From Arion vulgaris (Eukaryota > Mollusca > Gastropoda > Stylommatophora > Arionidae): a DNA stretch of 64,000 nucleotides. Shown piece by piece: positions 43,600 through 54,681 of this stretch. Position 1 is the first letter of the stretch; every line of letters starts with the position of its first letter. Below the pieces are notes generated by a model. The model was not told the origin of the DNA. It searched no databases and was given only the letters and a program-made list of their open reading frames with translations. Position numbers and translations under genes: made by a program. The stretch lies in assembly GCA_020796225.1 (NCBI GenBank), contig CM036755.1, positions 78,191,772 through 78,255,771 of the forward strand, in the 5' to 3' direction.

Positions 43600-45310
43600 G
43601 CATTTTTGGTTAAATGATGGTGTATGAATCCTTATGTCTTGTTCAATAATAGTGTATGATGCACTGTCTAGTTAAATGATAGTGTATGATGCATTATAAC
43701 TGGTTCAATGATGGTGTATGTATGATGCATTATATCTGGTTCAATGATGCATTATATCTGGTTCAATGATAGTGTATGATGCATTATAACTGGTTCAATG
43801 ATGGTGTATGTATGATGCATTATATCTGGTTCAATGATGGTGTATGATGCCTTATATCTGGTTCAATGATAGTGTATGATGTGTTATATCTGGTTCAATG
43901 ATGGTGTATGATGTGATATCTGGTTCAATGATGGTGTATGATGTGATATCTGGTTCAATGATGCATTATATCTGGTTCAATAATGGTGTATGATGCCTTA
44001 TATCTGGTTCAATGATGATGTATTATATCTGGTTCAATGATGATGTATGTGTTATATCTGGTTCAATGATGGTGTATGATGCATTATATCTGGTTCAATG
44101 ATGGTGTATGATGTGTTATATCTGGTTCAATGATGATGAATGATGCATTATGTCTAGTTCAATGATGATGTACGATGCCCTATGTCTTGTTCAATGATGG
44201 TGTACGATGCCCTATGTCTTGTTCAATGATGGTGTACGATGCCCTATGTCTTGTTCAATGATGGTGTACGATGCCCTGTTTTGTTCAATGATGGTGTATG
44301 ATGCCCTATGTCTTGTTCAATGGTGTATGATGCCCTATGTCTTGTTCAATGACGGTGTATGATGCATTATGTCTTGTTCAATGATGGTGTATGATGCATT
44401 ATGTCTTGTTCAATGACGGTGTATGATGCCCTATGTCTTGTTCAATGACGGTGTATGATGCATTATGTCTAGTTAAATGATGGTGTATGAATTACTATGT
44501 GTTCAATGATGGTGTATGAATTACTATGTCTTGTTCAATGATGGTGCATGAATTACTATGTCTAGTTAAATGATGGTGTATGAATTACTATGTCTTGTTC
44601 AATGATGGTCATGAATTATATGTCTAGTTAAATGATGGTGTATGAATTACTATGTCTTGTTCAATGATGGTGCATGAATTACTATGTCTAGTTAAATGAT
44701 GGTGTATGAATTACTATGTCTAGTTAAATGATGGTGTATGAATTACTATGTCTAGTTAAATGATGGTGTATGAATTACTATGTCTAGTTAAATGATGGTG
44801 TATGAATTACTATGTCTTGTTCAATGATGGTGCATGAATTACTATGTCTAGTTAAATGATGGTGCATGAATTATTATGTCTTGTTCAATGATGGTGCATG
44901 AATTACTATGTCTAGTTAAATGATGGTGTATGAATTACTATGTCTTGTTCAATGATGGTGCACGAATTACTATGTCTAGTTAAATGATGGTGCATGAATT
45001 ACTATGTCTAGTTAAATGATGGTGCATGAATTACTATGCCTAGTTAAATGATGGTGCATGGATTACTATGTCTAGTTAAATGATGGTGCATGAATTACTA
45101 TGTCTAGTTAAATGATGGTGTATGAATTACTATGTCTAGTTAAATGATGGTGCATGAATTACTATGTCTAGTTAAATGATGGTGCATGAATTACTATGTC
45201 TAGTTAAATGATGGTGTATGAATTACTATGTCTAGTTAAATGATGGTGCATGAATTACTATATCTAGTTAAATGATGGTGTATGATGCACTGTATCTGGT
45301 TTAATGATGG
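43600..45310 (+). repeat. Long minisatellite, about 32-bp unit, about 50 copies
   Basis: Head-to-tail copies with core T-C-A/A-A-A-T-G-A-T-G-G-T-G-T-A-T-G-A. Three variant types are ordered along the array: GGTTCAATGATGGTGTATG with GCATTATATCT on the left (to about 44150), TTGTTCAATGATGG with GCCCTATGTC in the middle (44160-44460), and TAGTTAAATGATGG with AATTACTATGTC on the right (44460-45270). Lies in the A-B gap of the TRANK1-like gene. Confidence 0.92.
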
Positions 45311-45419
45311 TTAATGAAGCATTATTTTCTTCATCATTATTATGATTGTATGTATTGTATACAGATCATCCTTTTGGGATTTATATAATTTACTGGATAA
45401 AAGTCTTTTTGGTAAAAAT

Positions 45420-46010
45420 GTGGCATTAGTCTTGTGACTGTGCTTTGTATATTCAAAGCATACTCGAGTCTGATATGATAATCGTATGGGTTACCTGTTG
45501 CTCAGTCACCCATGAGAGAGCCCTGGAGGCAGCGGTGATCTCCATAGTCATGCTCCATGTTGTTGTCTTGAAAGTGCAGCAGTCCTCATGAAGTATGCTA
45601 CCGTTTTGCGTGCTGAATAAACTTATGATGATCTGGTTCCGCGACTGACAGAGCCATCGATGTAAATAATGATATCACCTGGATGGTAGTGCTAATCAGC
45701 GAGCAAGAATCTCCGCATTGGCGATGTCAGGGGCCTATTCCCTACAGCAGCATCCAAGTGTACTGACAACCCTGGTGTAATCAGTCATATTCTCTGATAT
45801 AGGCATCCACTCTTCCCAATGCTTCAGCTTATCTAGAGTACAGACTTTAATTTGGTATAGCGTCACTAGTCACTTGAACCTATCCATGGGACAATAAATC
45901 TCTGTGATCAGTGCGATTCTCCAATCTGGGTTGCTGTTCCGAACTATCTGGACTTATCAAGCCTGTATGTGGTTGGGGCTGTTACATTGATCTAATGCCC
46001 TAGTACATTC
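45420..46010 (-). mobile_element. RNase H fragment of a LINE
   Basis: Minus strand: IIIYIDGSVSR (Y-x-D-G-S), TTTWSMTMEITAASRALSWV (M-E-I-x-A) and further decayed sequence to 45900. Same broad family as 46640-47515 but opposite strand. Confidence 0.6.
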
Positions 46011-46011
46011 T

Positions 46012-46273
46012 ACAGGGTGTTCAAGATAATTGCAGCCCCATTGACAAATCGAAATTTGCCAGATAATCTATCACGTTGTGTTTATTTACTATTTAAACCG
46101 GTTCTGACTAGCTCGCCCTACGTCACATTTGTTCATCGCCCTTCCCGCACTACAATTACACACCATCACACAACCTTGACCTATACTACGTCATAACTGA
46201 ACTTTCTCATGTCCATACATATATGCCAGATTAGCTCCATTCATAGGCTGCTTTTAAGTTGAACACCCTGTAG
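46012..46273. mobile_element. MITE, copy 1 of 2
   Basis: Ends CTACAGGGTGTTCAAGATAA and, inverted, CTACAGGGTGTTCAACTTAA. About 85 percent alike by eye to 61657-61914. No coding capacity. Confidence 0.8.
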
Positions 46274-46599
46274 AATTGTATTACACAGTTACAAAACTGT
46301 TCAGTCTAGATGGAATATATTATTAACAAAATCCACAGATTTACTATCCTTTACACAGCTTTCAACAATTACTAACTACTGGTGCTGAATGACAACTTAT
46401 TCTAATCTGTTCATATTTTGGCTATGTCCTGTCTTAATATTAGTGGTTCTCTGACGGATTTATTCCTCCTTGTCTTCTGATGATATGTAACTGATACATC
46501 CAGCTGCTCATCTGCAGTACATTTTCCCCCCAGTCAGACTGATGTCTCAGTTCCTGGTATTCCACCAGGAGATGGTATCCACTGCATCGTGATTAAGTG

Positions 46600-47520
46600 A
46601 TGGTTCACTGCACAAGAACACTAATGATGTTAAGGGCACAAGAATCGAGCGTTACATGTCGTGGATGGCCCAGGCTGAGAGAACAATTGGCCAGGTGACT
46701 ACGGTTGCGACCCTACCAAAAGGGAAAGAATGGATCCCAACAGATGGTAGCATGATCAACTATCTCAATGTCATCATTACTCTTGGAAGAGAATATAGAG
46801 ATTGGAGCAACATGAAGGCTGATCTCGCAGTTAAGCAGCTGATAGAAGACAATGCAAAGGATGATAATGTTGTTGTATATACCAAAGGGTCGGTTCAATG
46901 TGGTGAGAAGCCCGCTGGGGTTTCTTGGCTAATGAAAAATGGTAGGGTTGTTGCAGAGCAAAGTGGGGCATACAGGACAACTACTTCTAGTGTGAGGATG
47001 GAGATTGAGGCCATAACTGTTGCCCTCCATTGGATCTTTGGGACTTCATTTACTGAGGCCGTTGTTGTATCTGACTCTCAGTCGATGCTTCACAAGATCC
47101 AGAAGGGCAGGTTTTGGTATGAGTGGATGTCGTCTATAGAAGTTTCTAACCTGCAGAGGCTTACGTGGATATACTGTCCTGGGCATGCAGGTGTTTATGG
47201 TAATGAGAGAGTGGACAGACTTGCATCAACAGCATCGATTGTTGGGGAGTTGAAGATGGATAAGGGGATATTCTTCGCGACTCTCTGTTGGATGAGGACA
47301 CCAAAATCGATGTTGAATCGATCAAGCAATTTAGGCAGTTTGGAGTTACCCCTTGTACAAGTCGACCTGGATGCCTGAGAGGCAGAGTGAGAGGTGTGTT
47401 TAATCAGCGAGCCACGGGAACCATCCGTATGCATACTCTTCGATATATGTTGGAGGAGACTGAGCACCTATAGGTCTGTCCGAGTGCAATGACGTCAGTT
47501 TAGTAACCAATAACCAATAA
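46600..47520 (+). mobile_element. RNase H LINE family, best 3' copy
   Basis: An open frame of 240 codons (46656-47378) encodes RNase H of a jockey or I-like LINE: DDNVVVYTKGSVQCGEKPAG (catalytic D replaced by K), VRMEIEAITVALHW (E), AVVVSDSQSMLHKIQ (D) and WIYCPGHAGVYGNERVDRLA (H, D). It then runs into the tail with GTGTTTAATCAGCGAGCC and ends AGTTTAGTAACCAATAACC. 5' truncated. Other copies: 5790-6005, 7397-7559, 15650-16330, 18425-18906, 63060-63550 and 63840-64000. Confidence 0.8.
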
Positions 47521-47744
47521 GTGATGGTTACACGGTTCAGACTATAAGGATTTATACCTGGCAATTTTCTGGACTGAAGTGCTTGGAATGCTGATCTGGT
47601 CATGAAACAACATTGGTGTTCACCAGTTTCTCAGTTGCCATCTTGATTTCTGCATTAAAGTTATGACGATATAGTAACAAATAATCAAAAGAAAGTGCTC
47701 TGTCCATAGAGGCGAAAACAGAAACACTACAAGTTAAAGAATAC

Positions 47745-48035
47745 CTTCTGTGTGCTTTGGCAGATTGGAAGAAATTAATTCCAAGTATTTCTTCAGTTGC
47801 GAGTCAGCCATTTCATAGTCAGCTGCACATCTCTTGTACTTGTCTTTCGCATTGAAGTCTACTCTATTCTTGACAAGCAATTCAGCAATGCTGAAACACA
47901 ACCCAATGTCTACCTTTCTTCTCTCACTTTCGACAAACAATGTATGAAGAGGTGTGCGATCTTCAAAATCTTTGCATGACTGGACGCTCTTTTCCTTGTC
48001 AGTATCCAGCATATATTTCAAGACCTGTAGATCAT
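47745..48035 (-). CDS. TRANK1: TRANK1-like exon A5: ankyrin repeats
   Basis: Long internal exon, acceptor ATCTTCAG, donor CAGAAG|GTATTC, phase 1 in and out. It carries D-x-x-x-R-T-P-L-H-T-L (an ankyrin TPLH core) and a second repeat reading SIAELLVKNRVDFNAKDKYK, followed by an amphipathic helix. Order and spacing follow the first ankyrin set of TRANK1, and the second half is paralogous to exon 26639-26789. It is the last exon of block A; the next coding exon is the TPR exon 38354-38493, whose phase-1 acceptor is compatible. The 9-kb gap holds LINEs, TTAA elements and a long minisatellite. Confidence 0.8.
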
Positions 48036-48279
48036 CTGAAGATAAATGAAGCAAGTGAATAAAGTGGATAACTGTGCAATGGAGATAAATGGGTCTAGTG
48101 AATGAAGTGGATAATTGTCAACTGAAAATAAATGAAAATAGGGAATGAAGATAATTGTTCGTAGAATATCAAAGGAAGATTCTAAAGATGGTATACATGA
48201 TAGTTTACTATTATTGGTTGAATATATACTGAGTAAATGTCTATGAAAATTATTAAAAGTAAAATGGAGTGATTTCGTT

Positions 48280-48600
48280 TCTAACAACACAGTGAGAGAT
48301 AGAACACACCAACAACCCGTATCAAATATTATAAGGAAATGAAGGTGGAAATATTTAGGTCATGTTCTTAGATCAGACGAAAGAGACTAAATCGACAAGT
48401 CCTTATGTGGTCACCAGTTGGGAAAAGAAAACGTGGAAGACCAAAGACCACTCTTCGAAGAACCATCCAACAAGAAAGTAAACTATTGGGATGTAAAACC
48501 ATACAAGATCTCCAACTGCTAGCAAAGAACCGTATCACATGGAGATCTAAAACCTCTGCCCTATGTGCCGCCTTTGGCACGAAAGGAACAAACTAACTAA
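48280..48600 (+). mobile_element. LINE 3' end fragment
   Basis: Reads WSPVGKRKRGRPKTTLRRTI, LLGCKTIQDLQLLAKNRITW and SALCAAFGTKGTN. The reverse copy is at 35610-35850; a cousin is the insert at 25060-25400. Confidence 0.75.
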
Positions 48601-48970
48601 TATACTGAATCGACACAGGTTCTCAGTCTAGTACAGCAGATAGTGATGGGTATGTATTTATATGATATCCATAGCTAAATAGGTTATATTCACAACTTAT
48701 CCACCTTCTGGTCATGGCAGAGAGGATGAGCTCTCACTGCCTATAAATAGATCCCAAGGTATGTGTCTCTTAATGTCTCTAAGAGTCAAGTACATCTACT
48801 GCCTTCTCATGAAAATTGATTTTAACAGACAGGAAAAAGTGCAAATGGTGAGTAACTTGTGGACAGAAAAAGCTCATCCTTTTTGTGTTAAAGTTTGGTA
48901 TTAATGAGAAAAATATGCATTTTCTATCGGTGGCCGCAAAACAATGAAAATAATTTTTTCTGACGGATTA
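48600..48970. other. No recognisable gene
   Basis: Possibly part of the MULE remnant that follows, but no motif is visible. Confidence 0.3.
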
Positions 48971-48974
48971 AGCT

Positions 48975-49900
48975 CAAATTAAAACAAATATTGTCTTTCT
49001 AATTTCCCATTATTAAAGACTATAGTGGCATCATCAACAGCTATTTCCAACCTTATCCATCCAATGAATGAGGTCTTAGGACAGCGAGTCCATATAAGGT
49101 GATGGAAAGACTCATTTGCATTTTGAGTACCACATTGAAGGCATTTTGTCAACAAAACCTCAGAAGATAGCTCGACAAATACTGGCATTATCTTGTTCAA
49201 AACAAAGTTTGTTTTTATCAGCTAAAACTGTATCTTTAAGGCATCAGCTACTGCAGTCCTCAAGATTACCTTTACGGTGGTTAAAAATGGCCCAGATACT
49301 TTTTCATTTGCTCTAAATTCCGGCATTTTCCTAATAGCTGCACTGTAATAACCCTGCAATGCGTTTAATGATGCTCATAGTTAATCTACCTGATCCCCTT
49401 ATTCCTATAAATTTTTTCCCAGCCTCTGTAAATGATTGTCCCTTATATTCACTAAAATTGTGCACTAAGTGCTTTCCCATTCGCTTCTGGACATGGCTGC
49501 AACATTCTAATTTAGGTATAGAGACTCCTTTATATATTGGAGGAACAGCTTCAGCTACCACTTTATAACTTTTAGAATCCTCATCTCCTAAATAATCAAT
49601 ATAAATGAGATTATTGTTCTTCTCATATCGGCAAAAGACTTTCACTATGCCATCAGGTTTAATCTTTCCAGAAGAACCTATGTGCTTTCATTCACAGCTA
49701 CTGGCATGGATTTTCAACCCTTCTTGAAAATTCTCAACTTTGGGAAATCTTTTCTTAGCATTCAAACATTCAGCACAGTGGTCACTACCCACATAACTGT
49801 CTACTTCAGGGGGGACTCTGGTCTGGAAACTTTTTTCGTTGTTTTCATATTAATGTATAATTTGTATTACACTTTTGAGATAGTATGACTTAAAAGAGTA
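48975..49900 (-). pseudogene. Mutator-like (MULE) transposase remnant
   Basis: On the minus strand, in order: HCAECLNAKKRFPKVENFQE, SSGKIKPDGIVKVFCRYEKN, YIDYLGDEDSKSYKVVAEAV, KLECCSHVQKRMGKHL and then QNANESFHHLIWTRCPKTSF with VEIA-like VDDATIVFNNGKLERQYLF. The G-D-x-D-S, C-x-x-H-V-Q-K-R-M and N-A-N-E-S motifs are those of the Mutator-like transposase domain family common in animals. One stop after A-S-S-C-E and a frameshift near 49330 kill it. It lies in the intron between exons A4 and A5. Confidence 0.82.
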
Positions 49901-50860
49901 GAAAAATTTAGTTTTCAAAAATATGTCACACGTTGCCATCAAAACAATAAAAATGGCAGCCAAACACAAAATTTTGAATCCTAAGGCTCTGAATGTAATG
50001 AATATAAATGAATTCTGTTTTCAGTCTAAGGTGAGCAATTGTAATATCTAAAATATTACACATGATATTTAGGATATATTAAATATTACATATTTTGTGA
50101 ATTTTTGGTAAACACACCCCCAAATACAGCTTTTTTGGACGAATTTGAGGGCATTTTTACCCAAAAATTCTGCGTCCTAGAACCCTGCCCTCTAATATTG
50201 TTCTTTCCAGGCCAGCTTGATGCTTAATGTGACCAAAGTATCTAATTTTTCTGTATAGTATGTTGTTTATCAGCCAATTCTCTGACATTTAGTTCATTCA
50301 GGACATCACTTACTTTCTTTTTCTGTCCATGGTATTCGTAGGATCTTTCTGTAGCATTTAGTTTGAAGGACTGGATTTTCGTTCTTGTTTTTTGTGTAAT
50401 GGTCCATGATTTTGTGTAATGGTACATATGGTATAAGTAGTACTAACATTAAAATCTTCGTTCTAGTATACTGATTACTATGAAATTACTTTTTTAAAAA
50501 AATATTTATTTGTTTTAATTAATTTATTACAATTCATAATGATTTTGAGCAATAGCAAATTATTTAGCCTAAATGCACAACTCTCCTCATCATGCTCGTA
50601 ACTCTGCCACTGTTTGCTCCTTAATGTCAGCAGTTTGTAAGAATTGCTCTGATTGGTTGTGAGTTTCTTATATGTTTCTTATGTTTACAATTATGTAAAG
50701 AATTGTTTGTTACATTCTTTATTTGTTTATTTTAAAAAAAAACTATTGCAGAACGTAGCTAGGTATTAATTTTGGTGAAAAAATTATTAATATTGTCCAA
50801 ATAGAAGCAAAGATATGACAATTTTAAGATTTTGCATATGTAATTAGTTTGTTCCACAGC
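49900..50860. other. Unassigned intronic DNA
   Basis: AT-rich; a short minus-strand LINE piece with LNATERSYEYHGQKKKVSDV may lie at 50240-50430. No tandem array or exon. Confidence 0.3.
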
Positions 50861-51090
50861 AATGGACATTTAACAGGGTGGTGAAAAAGATATATTTACT
50901 TTTGAATATAAGTGTTACAGAAGAGTCCTCCTTATATCATGGATGGAGAAGAGAACAAATGTATAAATCCAGAAAGAACTCAAAATCAAAGAAAACTGGC
51001 TGATGCTACAAATAAGAATGAGAAAATTGAAGTATTTTAGACATATAAAGAGACATGAAGGGCTGGAGAAAAGCAACCTGAGTAGAACTA
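50860..51090 (+). mobile_element. LINE RT C-terminal fragment
   Basis: Parallels 37090-37290: ATGGACATTTAACAGGGTGG, AGAAGAGTCCTCC. Truncated at both ends. Confidence 0.65.
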
Positions 51091-51289
51091 GTTTTGATAT
51101 CATTCTATGCTATTTCATTGGATGTTCCTCAACACCTAGTTGTGGATTCAACACGATCAAGTACTGATCTTAATCTACCTTTGTTGGAAGCATTGCCTTT
51201 AGTCCTTGGCTTAGCTTTTCTACAACTAGGACTGGCACTGCTGATGCTAGGCAGAAGACCTGACCTTTCTTCATTAGTCTTCTTCTTCT

Positions 51290-51528
51290 TTCGTTGTTCT
51301 TTACGATCAAATTTAATCACTCTTTGTGATATGTTTGATCTTTGCCAAAACGTGTATACATTGCACATTGGTTTGGTAGGCTCCTAAACGCAGACTTCTA
51401 CACGTTTAGGACACATGCATCCGATTTCAGCCAAATCTCCTTAGTCGCCTCTTCGACATGCGTGGCAGGTAACAGTGGTTCTATTCTTTACACCCCAAAT
51501 TTGGGCCCGGTAACCACTCGGGCGTCTT
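51290..51528 (-). mobile_element. tRNA-derived SINE, family 4
   Basis: Minus-strand head CGCCCGAGTGGTTACCGGGC, body as at 17755-17998. The long open minus frame beside it (51488-51781) has no recognised similarity. Confidence 0.65.
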
Positions 51529-51529
51529 T

Positions 51530-52090
51530 ATTAGTAATACTTTTAATTATACCTTCATTGTCAGAATAATCTAATACAAAATCCGATTCAGAATTCTCAC
51601 TACAGTTATTGTCCTTGCTAGATTCATCCTTAGTATCATTGACATTCCATGAATAAATAAGCTGTGAGGCTTGAACTGCAGCCAGTCGCTGTCTGCAATC
51701 ATTAGTAGCCATTCTTGTAAACAGTTTTTTGTTTACGCTTACAAGATGATAAAACATCAAAAATGTATCACTTCTCAACACGAGGTAAACAAGTTTTCAA
51801 ACTGACAGAAATCGAATGAACATGAAATTACCTTGACCTGGTGTATATGCATAAAAATGCTCTACGACTTATTACAACTGCTAAGGAACATATGGTTTGT
51901 GAAATAGCAATTTGTATAAAAGGGATCTAAATATATGGTTTGTCAGGTGGCATTTCGTAGGCTAAAAGTTAACAATGTGTTTGGAGCAACAAGGCTTGTT
52001 GTCTCAAAACACCATTACTTTATTTGTGATGAAATAATTAAGATGAAAATATTTTTAAAGTGATGGTACTAAATGAAGTTAAAAATAACA
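51530..52090. other. No recognised gene
   Basis: 51540-51780 on the minus strand stays open for about 80 codons with an acidic stretch (KDNNCSENSESDFVLDYSDN) and resembles the acidic N-terminal region of piggyBac-type transposases, but no catalytic domain follows. Unassigned. Confidence 0.35.
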
Positions 52091-52093
52091 TAC

Positions 52094-52309
52094 TTGTGAG
52101 AAGACAGAATCTGACTGCTGCATGAAAATGTGTTTCTTTTTTTGAAACAGCAAGACTTGCAGGTGATGCTCCTTGGTGCAATAGTAACAAAATAAGGGCT
52201 GGAGCATCAACATTTTCACTTTTAATAGCTTCAAATATTGTTGACAATACTGCTTTGCTAGCATCATATTTTGCCATGATACCTGCTCTGACTGGTATAG
52301 CAATTGTTC
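52094..52309 (-). CDS. TRANK1: TRANK1-like exon A4: first ankyrin repeat
   Basis: Internal exon, acceptor TAACAG, donor CTCACAA|GTATGT, phase 1 in and out. It encodes a helix-rich segment and then an ankyrin-type hairpin: LILLLLHQGASPASLAVS followed by HFHAAVRFCLL. The H-x-G-A-S-P and H-A-A positions match the ankyrin consensus (G-A-D/S-P, LH-A-A) and the first ankyrin set of TRANK1. A paralogous copy is found in 28811-29142. Ankyrin repeats bind proteins; the partner is unknown. Confidence 0.78.
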
Positions 52310-52440
52310 CTGTTATTTAGGTGAATAAAAAAACCAAATCATGTTAGATTCTTGTAACAATGCCCCTGCACACATAAATACATCCCACACTAATGCATTT
52401 ACAAAGATGCTAACATTTCTTACATGGCACAATGTTGTCT

Positions 52441-52725
52441 TGAGAGCCGCTGTAGCGTAGTTGTTAGTGAACTCGCCGCAAGGCTGGTGGTCTGGGATTA
52501 GCTCCGTATTGCGCGTGGAATTTTCCCAACCGTGATGGATCTCAGGTCGACCCAGCCTCAACTGGGTACCAGACATGCTCTGGGAAAGTAAAGGCGGTCG
52601 GCGTGATGCTGACCACATCACCCATCGTGTGCCGACGGTCAATGAAAATACAGGCCTAACACTGTATTGACCTAATACCACGAGGTATGAAAGGGTTCCT
52701 TACTTACTTTACAATGTTGTCTTAG
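52441..52725 (+). mobile_element. tRNA-derived SINE, family 3
   Basis: tRNA-like head GCCGCTGTAGCGTAGTTGTT and GGTCTGGGATTAGCTCCG, then a long body with GGGTACCAGACATGCTCTGG and CGGCGTGATGCTGACC, ending in CTTACTTAC repeats. Only one copy in the window; next to the acceptor side of exon A4. Confidence 0.7.
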
Positions 52726-52879
52726 AAGTGTTTTAGTTACTTTTGACAATGACTTGAAATGTGAAAGATAAGGTTCCTTACAAACATAAAGTAGCCTTCT
52801 TTCTGCAGCTGATGAAACATTGAGCAAAATTATTCCAGTAAAATGATGTGCTATGACTTTTTCTTTCAATAAATCAATA

Positions 52880-53585
52880 ATTTATCTGGTAAATTTAACA
52901 TATCCTACCAGTACCTAGATAATTGATTATTATTTGTAAAATGAAAGTTAGTTTAGCAACTTGTGCTAAAAATTTCACAAAACATTTTGTGTAAGTGAAC
53001 ATCAGGAACATGTGATTTTTAAAAATAACTGCCCTACTTTCCAAACCTTGTCAAAAACTAAACGTGACTGGTGCCTCTATAACTTAACGCTCGTAGACTG
53101 CCGAGCCGATATATCGATTCATAGTAATGTTCTTGATGCAAAACTAATGTATTGGCTTTTGGATGTCTGTTGGAAAACGATGTTTTTCACACTAACGTTA
53201 CTGAAGTTTAAAAAATCTTAGTACTTATATGTAGGTATATGTTTATATCCTTTTAACAAATATTTGAAAGCGTGAAAGTGTGTGTTATTGTGATAAAGTC
53301 GAGTCATATTTTTCATGTGTCCGACATTTGCCAACCTTGTCATAAAGATCAAAACAAGTGTATATAGTGCAATCTTGAGTATTATTAGATCAAATTATAA
53401 CTCGTGATAGAAATGAAGATTTCATTAACAGTAATATAATATTAACAGTAATAGCAACATTTCATTGTTTATGGAATGCAGTATCAATAGTTGTATTTCA
53501 AGTATAATGTTATAATTGCATCTAAAGAATGGGTGTTGCACATTTCTAATACAAGTCATTTATATTATATTTTGAGTTGTATCAT
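52880..53585. other. No recognisable gene
   Basis: AT-rich intron with TA-rich pieces; a 69-codon plus-strand ORF at 53012-53221 has no motif. Confidence 0.35.
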
Positions 53586-53589
53586 TCTC

Positions 53590-53850
53590 AATATCTCTGT
53601 AGCTCAAGTGGTAGTGAGCTCAATCACAAACCAAGCGTACATGGTTCAACCCCCACTGTAGACAAGTTTGGAAGCAAATTTGTTTCCGTGGGATTTTGAC
53701 AAAAGGTAAAAATAGACCTCACCGCTCAGACAGCAATGGCAAACTACTGAACGTATAAGTGGTGCCTAGAAAATCAACGACTAGTTTACTGTGGTTGATG
53801 TCTACGTCTTGTAAAGGATATGCCACGATTTTAGATTTTCATTTCAGCTC
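53590..53850 (+). mobile_element. tRNA-derived SINE, family 2, copy 1
   Basis: Head TCTCTGTAGCTCAAGTGGTA (A box) and CATGGTTCAACCCCC (B box), body AAAATAGACCTCACCG, GCAATGGCAAACTACTGAAC and AAGTGGTGCCTAGAAAATCA. The second copy is at 62280-62510. Confidence 0.8.
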
Positions 53851-54119
53851 AATTTAATGTGTTATAAGTTGCCATCAATATTTTTCGACAAGTAAATACG
53901 TTGCGTAGTTTAGTTTTATCTTTGTATGCTAATTTTTTTTCTCATATTTCCATTTGTTGACATGTCCACACTAAAAAGTGAATATTATAAAAACTACTGC
54001 ACCTAATTGGATGAAACTTATAGAATATTTTCAGACATGGATTATATTCATTTAACTGCTACTTCAGGAAACATCTATAAATATTAAGGTGTAATACAAA
54101 CCCGTGAGTATAAATCTTC

Positions 54120-54365
54120 TCCTTCTTTGCATTCGTTCTTTACAAACAATTTTAATCACTCTTTGTGATAAGTTTGATCTTTGCCAAGAACATGTATACG
54201 TTGCACATTGGTTTGGTAGACCCCTAAACACAGACTTCTACAAGTTTAGGCCGTGCATCCGATTTCAGCTAAACCTCCTTAGTCACCTCTTACCCCATGT
54301 ATGCAGGTAACAGTGGTTCTATTCTTTACACCCCAAATTTGGGCCCGGTAACCAATCAGGCGTGA
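54120..54365 (-). mobile_element. tRNA-derived SINE, family 4
   Basis: Minus-strand copy nearly identical to 51290-51528 and 17755-17998 (ACATGTATACGTTGCACATT, GGTTCTATTCTTTACACCCC). ATGAGTATAA-like pieces (CGTGAGTATAAAT) occur at both ends, a likely target duplication. Confidence 0.7.
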
Positions 54366-54681
54366 GTATAAATAATTATGATTTTTATTTTTATCAAAAT
54401 AGTCATGCTACAAAAATCTAATTATCTCAAAGATATATCACCTGATGTAAAATATTATTATGTTAATGTGTATTCCACATCCAATTAGCAACAATTTAAT
54501 ACATAATGTCATACTTTAGAGAAACAGTACTTGAGTTATAAAGGTTTAAACTACTTGACACTGAATGTTAAATTTGAATTGCAAAATAAATGTGTCCACA
54601 TAATCACAGAGGTCAACATAATTACGGAGTAAAAGGGTTAAGATCATCAAGTCCTGCATTTTGTTGTTTCTCATAAATCTA

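Noticed and set aside
43600..45310. CRISPR array
   Set aside because: The units are contiguous tandem copies without unique spacers, in a eukaryotic intron.
46656..47378. Stand-alone host RNase H gene
   Set aside because: It has the tail of a LINE family with several truncated copies in this window and lacks one catalytic residue.
52441..52500. Functional tRNA gene
   Set aside because: Only the A and B box regions resemble a tRNA; a long SINE body follows and the cloverleaf is not intact.
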